Origin: Tessaracoccus flavescens
GTDB taxonomy: Bacteria; Actinomycetota; Actinomycetes; Propionibacteriales; Propionibacteriaceae
DNA length: 64,000 nucleotides
Direction: 5' to 3'
Assembly: GCF_001998865.1 (NCBI RefSeq)
Contig: NZ_CP019607.1
Span: 1-64,000, forward strand
The translations under genes and the position numbers were made by a program. How positions within the stretch are numbered: position 1 is the stretch's first letter; each line of letters opens with the position of its first letter. Positions 36,557-43,726 of this stretch are shown here, piece by piece. The notes beneath the pieces were generated by a model. That model saw only the letters and a program-made list of their open reading frames with translations. It did no database searches and was not told where the DNA came from.

Positions 36557-37546
36557 ATGCCCCACCGTAACGCCATACTCACCGAAACCGGACGTCTGCA
36601 CCTGGCCCAGCTCGTCGTTGACCAGGGCTGGACCCTGCGGCGAGCCGCGGAACGTTTCGGTGTCGCGGTCAACACCGCCCGCCGCTGGGCGCAGCGTTAC
36701 CGCGAACAGGGCCTGGCCGGGATGGTCGACAAGTCCTCTCGCCCGAAGCATTGCCCGCATCAACTCTCGCAGCGCACCGAGCGTCGCATCGTCGGGTTGC
36801 GTGTAACCAAGCGCTGGGGCCCGGCCCGGATCGCCTACCACCTTCACCTGAACCCCTCGACGGTCCACAAGGTCATCAGGCGCTACGGCTGCCCACCCCT
36901 GCGATGGACCGATCCTGCTACCGGAGCCAGGATCAAAACCTCACGCGCCGAGAAACGCCGCTACGAGCACGCCGCCCCCGGCGACCTGGTCCACGTCGAC
37001 ATCAAGAAACTCGGCCGGATCCCCGACGGCGGCGGCCACAAAGTGCTGGGCCGTGCCGCGGGTACCCGGAACAAGACCAGAACCGCCACGAACCGCCGGC
37101 CCGGGTATGCCTACATCCACAACGCCGTCGACGACCACTCCCGCTTGGCCTACAGCGAAATCCTGACCGACGAGAAGAAGGAAACCGCCGCCGCGTTCTG
37201 GCAACGCGCCAACGCCTTCTTCAACGCCGCCGGGATCACCGTGACACGAGTCTTGACCGACAACGGCGCCTGCTACCGCTCCAACGCCTTCAAAAAGGCT
37301 CTCGGCGACGACATCACACACAAACGCACCCGCCCCTACCGACCCCAAACCAACGGCAAAGTCGAACGGTTCAACCGCATCATGCTCGAGGAATGGGCCT
37401 ATGCCCAGCCCTACACCTCCGAAACCCAGCGAGTCGCCGCCTTCGACCAATGGCTGCACCATTACAATCACCACCGAGGCCACACCGCGCTCAAGGGACA
37501 TCCCCCAGCCGCGCGCGTACCCAACCTATCCGGGGTGAACATCTAG
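36557..37546 (+). CDS. IS481-family transposase
   Basis: 329 residues from ATG at 36557. The N-terminal helix-turn-helix (LRRAAERFGVAVNTARRWAQ, RWGPARIAYHLHLNPSTVHK) is followed by the DDE integrase core: LVHVDIKKLGRI (first Asp), VLTDNGACYRSNAF (second Asp) and PQTNGKVERFNRIMLEEWAY (Glu). The C-terminal HHYNHHRGHTALKGHPPAAR is the IS481 signature. The frame is intact. The element is inserted in the same direction as the restriction operon. Confidence 0.94.
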   Translation: MPHRNAILTETGRLHLAQLVVDQGWTLRRAAERFGVAVNTARRWAQRYREQGLAGMVDKSSRPKHCPHQLSQRTERRIVGLRVTKRWGPARIAYHLHLNPSTVHKVIRRYGCPPLRWTDPATGARIKTSRAEKRRYEHAAPGDLVHVDIKKLGRIPDGGGHKVLGRAAGTRNKTRTATNRRPGYAYIHNAVDDHSRLAYSEILTDEKKETAAAFWQRANAFFNAAGITVTRVLTDNGACYRSNAFKKALGDDITHKRTRPYRPQTNGKVERFNRIMLEEWAYAQPYTSETQRVAAFDQWLHHYNHHRGHTALKGHPPAARVPNLSGVNI

Positions 37547-37548
37547 AC

Positions 37549-38466
37549 GTGTCCGGCGAGCAGATCGAACGTGTACGCGGTATTGCAGCCGGCCTCGGAA
37601 TGCGAGTGGCCCTTTCGGCGCCCGACTCGGCACTCGGTGCAGAGGCCACGGCGGGAAGCGAACTGCGGATCGAGATCCACCCAGACATCCGTTCACACAT
37701 CCAGTCATACATCGCCGCTTCCGATTATTTCCATGCTGTCGAAGAGGCGTACAAGGTCGTGCGGGAGAAGCTCCGAGAGCTCACGGGCGAGGAGCGTGCC
37801 ACCGCCATCTTCAACGAGAATGCGCTGAACGAGCGGCACTACCCCAAGTTCTTTGGCGACGATCCTTCTCCCACCCAGGCAGAGCGAGACTTCCGCAGAG
37901 GCGTGGGGTATTTGCATCTGGGTGTCCAGTTTCTGCGCAACGAGAAGGCGCACACTCTAGCGACTGACATGGAGCCGAACCTGGCGATCCACTATGTTGC
38001 GCTCGCCAGTCTCGCGTATGACCTCGTCACACGGCACGTTGGCGAAGCGACTGTGAAGGAGATTGAGGACCTCGTGGTCGCGAAGCGCCGAGGCTACAGA
38101 TCAGCCACTGCCTTCTACCGAGAATTTGAGAACGGCAGATGGATCAGTTCGTTGGTGCTTCCCGACTGTTTCAAGTCGGTCGCGGTTCGCAAGCGGCTGA
38201 AGGCGAAGTGGGTCGAGGAGGCTGACTTCACGCGCAGTTTCGATCAAAGCAACATCGCGCTAATGCAACTAGAACTCGTTGCGGGCGAACTGACCGATGA
38301 CGAACTCGACGAACTCATGGCGCGCCCTACGAAGGATAGCTATGGGAACGACCAGCAAGCGGGAATGGTTGACTTCTTGGAGTACGTTTCCTCGACGAGA
38401 CCCGGAGGGCTCACGGCGACCGCGAAGGCGAGGCTGGCAGCGCTGACCGTAGAGTCGAGTTCTTAG
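37549..38466 (+). pseudogene. 3' part of the interrupted abortive-infection-like gene (TIGR02391/Ymh-type domain)
   Basis: About 305 residues, beginning SGEQIERVRGIAAGLGMRVA. Residues 40-145 (IEIHPDIRSHIQSYIAASDY, FHAVEEAYKVVREKLREL, RGVGYLHLGVQFLRNEKAHT) match the Ymh/TIGR02391 domain, a HEPN-like helical fold found at the C-terminus of AbiJ-type proteins. The rest (SATAFYREFENGRWISSLVL ... MVDFLEYVSSTRPGG) is not recognised. It could be re-initiated at GTG 37549, so a truncated product is possible. It is the continuation of the gene starting at 36165. Confidence 0.7.
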
Positions 38467-38760
38467 CGTCGCTTCCCGGCCCGGGCGCGCGTCTTCGCCC
38501 ACACCGTGCCTCGGTGGACACCGAACTGCTTCGCTACCGCGTTTACGCTCACGCCACGCTCAAGAGCTGTTCGCATAGCGTCCACTTCCTCTTCCGTGAG
38601 CCGTGTTCGAGGTCGTTGCATTGGTTCCGCCGACGCGCCGATCCGTCGGTCGTCGGCCTCGCCCTCCGGCTCAGCATCCCCGCGAGTGCCTTGATTCCAC
38701 GCGGAAACAAGCCGCTCAACCCGCGGTCGCCTGTTCCCGCAGCGCTCCATCGCGTCCACG
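38463..38760 (-). pseudogene. fragment of a recombinase-type helix-turn-helix domain
   Basis: The last ~45 codons read RTRLTEEEVDAMRTALERG, then VSVNAVAKQFGVHRGTVWAK and end RARAGKRR, the C-terminal helix-turn-helix of Hin/resolvase-type recombinases. Upstream in the same frame the sequence stays open but shows no catalytic domain. I infer a remnant of a mobile-element recombinase. It overlaps the end of the split abi-like gene by 4 bp on the opposite strand and sits at the likely right edge of the island. Confidence 0.5.
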
Positions 38761-39115
38761 TCACGCACCGTCCCTGTGTCAACCCGGAGATCGTCCGTCG
38801 CTGGACATCTCCCGGCAGGACCTGCACCTTTCCGACGATAACGAGCCCACCGTTCCGCGTAGTGGTACAGCGGCTGGCGTTCCTCGGCCCGATGCCGGCA
38901 TCCGCATCGGTCCATCAGAAGTCCGCGGGCTGCCGGACAGCTCCATCGCGGGCCGTCGCACCTCGGTGTCGGCCTTCGTCTGCCTCGTCCGACCATGGCA
39001 CACAGGGTGGCGGGCCTCGGAGGTGTCCAGTAGGTGCCTCGGGCGGGTCCGGGGGCTTGAGTCAGCGAGCCTCTGTGGCAAGCTAGGCGGGTCGAGAAAT
39101 CCGGGAGGTGGGGGT
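38761..39115. other. intergenic stretch without a supported gene
   Basis: Open frames here are unremarkable for high-GC DNA and show no family resemblance. No copy of the tRNA-Val 3' end, which would mark an attachment site, was found by eye. The last 15 bases hold the ribosome site (GGGAGGTGGGGGT) of the next gene. Confidence 0.5.
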
Positions 39116-41008
39116 ATGGCCGACGAGGTCGGGCGCCGTGGTGCGCCGTCCCCCGACGAGCCTGAACAGTCCCCCGCCGAGAGCAGGAGCCGACGCGGTC
39201 GCGCCTGGGACGAGCCGACCTCCCGGCACGCAACGCCCGGGCACCGCGGCCGCTTCGCCGACGAGTGGGACGACGAGCCGACCGGACGCTTCGCCCTTGA
39301 CGACGATAACCCCGACGACGAACCGCCCGGACGCTTCGCCCTTGACGATGATGACCGGGACGACGAACCGACCGGGCGCTTCGCGGCCATTCCCGCGCCC
39401 GTCGACCCGATCAGCCCACGGGGGCGTTTCGCGCGCCGCGAGGACACCGAAGACGACCCGGTCCACTCGCGACCAGCGCGGGGAGCGCTCGGACGCTTCG
39501 CCTCGACCGCCGAGCAGGACGACGCCGACCTCTCAGACGATGAGCCCACCGGACGGTACGGCTTCCTCGAGGCGGAACTGCAGGGGCGCTTCGCCTCCGC
39601 ACCGGACGAAGACGAACCCACCGGCCGCTTCGCCATCGGCTCACGCGCCCTGCGTGACCTCAATGACGATCCGCAGCCGGGGCCCGGCAGGCACGCCTCC
39701 CCAGATGCGGATGATCCTCCGGCTGAGGCGGCGACGGGGACGCTGATCCCCGAACCGGGTGCGCTCGCGCCGACCGGTGCACCGACTCCGACCACCGTCG
39801 AGGCGGTCCAGCCCGCGTTCTCGGGCCTGACTCCCCCTCCGGCGACGAGCCCGGTCGAGCCGGAGCCCCAGCCAAGTCCCGATCCCGTCATCGAGACGGC
39901 CCAGGGCGGGCCGGCGCTCTTCTCGTGGGACCAGCTGACCCCGCGAACCACGACGTCGCAGACCATGACGCCGACCCCCGCAACCCCGGTCGCCCCGACC
40001 AGTCCTGTCACACTCGGCCCCACCGCTGAGGACTCTGAGGACGCTTCACCGCCCGAGACCGTGCAGGCTGAGGTGCCCTGGCAGCCTTCGCCGTCCGAGG
40101 AGCCGGAGCCGGTCGTCGCGACCGGCGGATCGGGCGGAGGCGCGAGGCACGGTTCGCCGTCGTCACCGTCAGGCGATGACAACGCGCCGCGTCGACGGTG
40201 GGTGGCGGTCGCCGTGCTCGGGGTCGTGCTGGCCGTCGTGATCGGAGCCCTCTACCTCTACTTCGGCGATTCGCCCGAGACCGCGTCTCCCGGGCCGGGC
40301 GCCACCACCCCATCCAGCCAGGTCAGCGCCTCGCCGGGCACGCCGGGTGCAACCCCCACCGGGTCGACCGCGCCGGAGCCGACTGAGTCCCAGGCGCCCG
40401 GCTCCACCGAGCCGTCCGGCACCCCTGGCGGCCAGCCGGCCACGGCTTCGCCGAGCGCGACGACGACGCCCGCGCCGAGCACCCCTGCCACGCCGTCACC
40501 GGTGGTCCTCGACCTCACCGACGCGCAGGTCACGGTGCTGCCCGGCTGGCGGCTCTACGCCGACGAGGTGGTCCAGGAGAGCCGACGCCTGATCCGGATC
40601 AAGCAGCTCGCCACCGACACCAGGATCCAGATCGTCACCCTCCCAGGGATCACGGGTCCGCTGACCGACGCCTGCACGGATCTGGTCAACGACCACCGGG
40701 GCTCCTACTCCAACGTCGCGGCCTCGCTCGCCGTGTCCGTGCCGGTCGCCACAGGCGCTGAGGGGATCGCCTGCAGCTTCACGGGAACCCGGACCAGCGA
40801 CAACGTGCCCACCCGGGTCGACTTCACCATCGTGCGACGCGACTCGGACGCGATGTCGCTCGTGTTCCGCGACACGAGGCCGCAGGAGGTGCCCGCCGAC
40901 TCGCCCGCCCTCGCGGAGCTGGTCCGCATCGAGTGTGCCGCAGCCGACTCCTTCGGCGTGACGATCTCGCAGTGCGCGAGCGCTACTCCTGTCCAGGGCG
41001 GCGGCTGA
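39116..41008 (+). CDS. single-pass membrane protein with repeated DEPTGRF motifs
   Basis: 630 residues from ATG at 39116 (MADEVGRRGAPSPDEPEQSP). The cytoplasmic part (1-360) is acidic and disordered. Between about residues 45 and 185 it repeats the motif DDEPTGRFA (five DEP-containing copies, one ending GRY, plus GRFARR, GRFAST and GRFASA variants) at spacings of about 16-25 residues. One TM helix lies at about 362-384 (WVAVAVLGVVLAVVIGALYL). A Ser/Thr/Pro linker (about 385-460) precedes an extracellular domain (about 465-630) with VVLDLTDAQVTVLPGW and a possible disulphide pair. I do not recognise the family. Its 3' end overlaps the convergent pfk gene by 26 bp. Confidence 0.75.
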   Translation: MADEVGRRGAPSPDEPEQSPAESRSRRGRAWDEPTSRHATPGHRGRFADEWDDEPTGRFALDDDNPDDEPPGRFALDDDDRDDEPTGRFAAIPAPVDPISPRGRFARREDTEDDPVHSRPARGALGRFASTAEQDDADLSDDEPTGRYGFLEAELQGRFASAPDEDEPTGRFAIGSRALRDLNDDPQPGPGRHASPDADDPPAEAATGTLIPEPGALAPTGAPTPTTVEAVQPAFSGLTPPPATSPVEPEPQPSPDPVIETAQGGPALFSWDQLTPRTTTSQTMTPTPATPVAPTSPVTLGPTAEDSEDASPPETVQAEVPWQPSPSEEPEPVVATGGSGGGARHGSPSSPSGDDNAPRRRWVAVAVLGVVLAVVIGALYLYFGDSPETASPGPGATTPSSQVSASPGTPGATPTGSTAPEPTESQAPGSTEPSGTPGGQPATASPSATTTPAPSTPATPSPVVLDLTDAQVTVLPGWRLYADEVVQESRRLIRIKQLATDTRIQIVTLPGITGPLTDACTDLVNDHRGSYSNVAASLAVSVPVATGAEGIACSFTGTRTSDNVPTRVDFTIVRRDSDAMSLVFRDTRPQEVPADSPALAELVRIECAAADSFGVTISQCASATPVQGGG

Positions 41009-43193
41009 GCTGATCGAACACCGGGCGCAGCTGCATCCACCACTGGCGCTTCGGCCGCTGGTTGTCCCAGTCCATGTCCCCGGTCACGTCGCGCAGCGGG
41101 GCGAGCAGGCCGGCGGCCTCGCTCGAGGCCGCCACGTATTCGCTGCGCCCCTCCACCAGCTGCGCGTCCAGGTTCGAGATCGCCATGTAGGCCAGCCGGG
41201 TGGCGTTGATCCGGTCGAACGGCGAGGGCGAGCCTCCCTGCTGGATGTGACCGACGACGGCGTCACGCACCGAGTACAGCCCGTGGCCCTCGGCCTCGAA
41301 CAGCTTCGAGATCACGTCACCGGTGTAGAACTGGCTCGCCTCCTCGCCCATCACGGCGAGATAGAACGACCGGCCTGACTCGAACGCGTCGACGAGGGCC
41401 GCCACGTCGGTGGTCAACTGCTCGAGCGTGATCCCCGTCTCCGGCAGGTACGCCTTCTCGGCGCCGCCTGCGATGGCGCCGAGCAGCGGCAGGAACCCGC
41501 AGGTGCGGCCCATCGTCTCGACGACGAAGGCCCGCTTGCTGGCCGATGCCGACATGCGCACCATGTCGATCGAGCTCACGATGGTGTTGAGCGCCGTGTC
41601 GGCTCCCACCGCCATCGGCCACTTGGGCAGGTTGTTGTCGATGCTGGCGGGGAGCAGGGCGATCGGGATGTTGAAGGCCGGGTAGCGCTTCCGCTCCGCC
41701 TCCATCATGGAGACGGTCGCATAGGCGTGGTAGCCGCCCATGACGAGCAAAGCGTCGATCCCGTTCTCCTCGAGGGTGCGGGCCATGCGGTACAGGTCGG
41801 CCTCCACGGGCACGTAGCGGCGCGTCCCGAAGGTCGCGCCACCGGTGTTGGCCATGCCCTCCACATCTGACCAGCTCACCTCGCGGATGTCGCCGGAGAT
41901 CAGGCCGGGGACACCGCCCTGGATGGCGAACAGGTCGTAGCCGCGGTCGAGCCCGGCCCGGACGGCCACCCGCGCCAACTGGTTCATGCCTGGGGCGAGG
42001 GCGCCTGCGTGCATGACGGCGATCCGCTTGGCGTCCGCGCTCGGCAGGACACTCGGCCTCGCCTCGGAGAGCATCCGGTAGATCTCCACCATGGTGGTGA
42101 AGCCGACGCCGCGGGCCTCGATGGCCGCCTCGTAGTCGCCCTCGGCGACATAGTCGGAGACCCGGCGGGTCGCCTCGACCGCCTCGATCAGGGGCGTGCA
42201 GTGCACCTCGTCGCGACGCACGCCGACCAGCAGCGGCTCGGACAGCGCGTCTGCCTCCAGCACGCGCTTCACGGCCTCCACACCGCAGGCGGTGGCCATC
42301 CAGCGGTCATAGGCCGACGGGGTTCCGCCACGCTGCACGTGGCCGAGGATCGTGATCCTCGCCTCCTCGCCGGTCAGGTCGCGCAGCACACCCTGGATCC
42401 GCTCTGCGGTGATGGCATGGCCCTCACGGTCGGCCGCGCCCTCGGCCACGATGATGATCGAGTCGCGCCTGCCTGCGGCCCGTCCCCTGCCAAGCACGTC
42501 GACCATGCGCTCCTCCCATCCGTCGCGCGGCGGCGACTCGGGGAGGAAGGTGTAGTCGGCGCCGCCCGCGATGGCCGTCATCAGGGCGAGGTAGCCGCAG
42601 TGACGGCCCATCACCTCGACGATGAACGTGCGGCGGTGGGACTCGGCGGTCGAGCTGATCGCGTCGACGGCCTCGGTGATCCGGTGCATGGCGGAGTCGG
42701 TGCCGATGGTCATGTCGGTGCCGACCATGTCGTTGTCGATCGAGCCGACCAGCCCCGCGATGTTGAGATGGGGGTGCGCCAGCGCCTGTTCGGCAGTGAT
42801 CCGCCCCGCCTCGACGAGTTCGGCGACATACTCCGGCCAGGCGAGGCAGAGTGCACGGCTCCCGGTCAGCGACCCGTCGCCGCCGATGACGATCAGCCGG
42901 TCGATGCCGTTGAGGATCAGGTTCTCGACGGCGCGGAGCTGCCCCTCACGGGTGCGGAACTCCTGCGAGCGGGCGGTGCCGATGACGGTTCCGCCCTTGT
43001 TGAGGATGCCGGAGACGTCGCTCCAGCCCATGTGTTGGATGTGGTCGCCGCCGAGGATCGCTCCCTGCCACCCTTCACGGATGGCGAACACCTCGGCGCC
43101 CTGGTGTATGCCCGCACGCACGATCGCTCGTACCGCGGCATTCATCCCCTGCGCATCCCCGCCCGACGTCATCACGCCGATGCGGGCCCTCAT
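40983..43193 (-). CDS. pfkA: eukaryotic-type double-domain 6-phosphofructokinase
   Basis: 736 residues from ATG at 43193 (MRARIGVMTSGGDAQGMNAA), about twice the usual bacterial length. The N-terminal half has all catalytic motifs: ATP site GGDGS (104-108), GSIDNDMVGTDMTIGTDSA with catalytic Asp153 and Asp155, and MGRHCGYLALMTAIAGGAD. The C-terminal half is a second PFK fold with altered motifs (GGYHA for GGDGS, ASIDNNLPKW for the catalytic loop), as in the regulatory halves of animal and fungal PFK. It should phosphorylate fructose 6-phosphate with ATP. Its start overlaps the DUF3052 stop by 4 bp. Confidence 0.93.
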   Translation of the reverse strand: MRARIGVMTSGGDAQGMNAAVRAIVRAGIHQGAEVFAIREGWQGAILGGDHIQHMGWSDVSGILNKGGTVIGTARSQEFRTREGQLRAVENLILNGIDRLIVIGGDGSLTGSRALCLAWPEYVAELVEAGRITAEQALAHPHLNIAGLVGSIDNDMVGTDMTIGTDSAMHRITEAVDAISSTAESHRRTFIVEVMGRHCGYLALMTAIAGGADYTFLPESPPRDGWEERMVDVLGRGRAAGRRDSIIIVAEGAADREGHAITAERIQGVLRDLTGEEARITILGHVQRGGTPSAYDRWMATACGVEAVKRVLEADALSEPLLVGVRRDEVHCTPLIEAVEATRRVSDYVAEGDYEAAIEARGVGFTTMVEIYRMLSEARPSVLPSADAKRIAVMHAGALAPGMNQLARVAVRAGLDRGYDLFAIQGGVPGLISGDIREVSWSDVEGMANTGGATFGTRRYVPVEADLYRMARTLEENGIDALLVMGGYHAYATVSMMEAERKRYPAFNIPIALLPASIDNNLPKWPMAVGADTALNTIVSSIDMVRMSASASKRAFVVETMGRTCGFLPLLGAIAGGAEKAYLPETGITLEQLTTDVAALVDAFESGRSFYLAVMGEEASQFYTGDVISKLFEAEGHGLYSVRDAVVGHIQQGGSPSPFDRINATRLAYMAISNLDAQLVEGRSEYVAASSEAAGLLAPLRDVTGDMDWDNQRPKRQWWMQLRPVFDQLSRRPGQE

Positions 43194-43657
43194 CGACGCG
43201 AGCCCTTGGGGCGAAGCACCTTCGTGGCCTGCCAGTCCGGCGCCACGCTGGCGGTCTTCGTCAGGGTGAGGCCGGCGACGGTGACGCCCTCGGCGATGGA
43301 GGCTGCTGAGATGAACCCAGGCCTGCCGACCTTGGGGGTGAAGAGCCAGATGGGGCCTGCCTCTGCCAGATCGGTCATGGCGTCGACGAGGCCGTCGGCG
43401 ACGTCGCCGTCCTCCTCGCGCCACCAGAGGATCACCGCGTCGACCGCCTCAAGCGGGTCGTCGATCATCTCGGCGTCGATACTGTCCATGATGTCGTCGC
43501 GCAGGTCGGCGTCAACGTCCTCGTCCCAGCCGAGCTCCTGGACGATCATTCCAGGGGTCAGGCTGAGCAGGTCCGCGCCCGCCACTGCTTCATTGGTCGA
43601 CTTTCCTTCTGCCGTGTCCACGGGTCCAAGCCTGCCAGATGCGGGCCGCAATTTCAC
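43190..43657 (-). CDS. DUF3052 family protein
   Basis: Up to 155 residues from GTG at 43657; GTG at 43621 is an alternative start. The conserved body MIVQELGWDEDVDADLRDDI, AVDAVILWWREEDGDVADGL and PIWLFTPKVGRPG is the actinobacterial DUF3052 family. This family is regularly found beside aceE, as here. Function is unknown. Its stop overlaps the pfk start (ATGA), so the two are translationally coupled. A strong terminator separates it from aceE upstream. Confidence 0.9.
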   Translation of the reverse strand: MKLRPASGRLGPVDTAEGKSTNEAVAGADLLSLTPGMIVQELGWDEDVDADLRDDIMDSIDAEMIDDPLEAVDAVILWWREEDGDVADGLVDAMTDLAEAGPIWLFTPKVGRPGFISAASIAEGVTVAGLTLTKTASVAPDWQATKVLRPKGSRR

Positions 43658-43677
43658 GACCGCCCCCGGTAAGCGTG

Positions 43678-43709
43678 AGCGGGGCCGGTCCCGAAGGACC
43701 GGCCCCGCT
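43678..43709 (-). terminator. terminator of aceE with UUCG tetraloop
   Basis: The 14-bp stem (AGCGGGGCCGGTCC at 43678-43691 with its complement at 43696-43709) closes a TTCG loop on the minus strand. It lies 17 nt past the aceE stop. Confidence 0.85.
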
Positions 43710-43726
43710 TGGCGTTGAAGGGTGGA

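Larger units (their letters stand above)
36482..37552 (+). mobile_element. IS481-family insertion element
   Basis: A single transposase gene with short flanks separates two halves of one gene. Boundaries are approximate: the left junction is near the GGACATAGGGG stretch and the right near GGGGTGAACATC. No clear target duplication was resolved. Confidence 0.75.

Noticed and set aside
36751..37548. In-frame extension upstream of the split Abi-like gene, running through the IS481 transposase
   Set aside because: This part is Arg/Pro-rich shadow translation of the transposase; the real fragment starts after the IS end.
24817..39115. A second copy of the tRNA-Val 3' end as right attachment site
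   Set aside because: I looked for GGTTCGAGTCCCTCTGCGCC or a shorter core on both strands and found none, so the island's right end is only inferred.
38514..39115. N-terminal extension of the repeat-protein gene on the plus strand
   Set aside because: The 170 extra codons have no conservation-like pattern, and a good ribosome site precedes the ATG at 39116.
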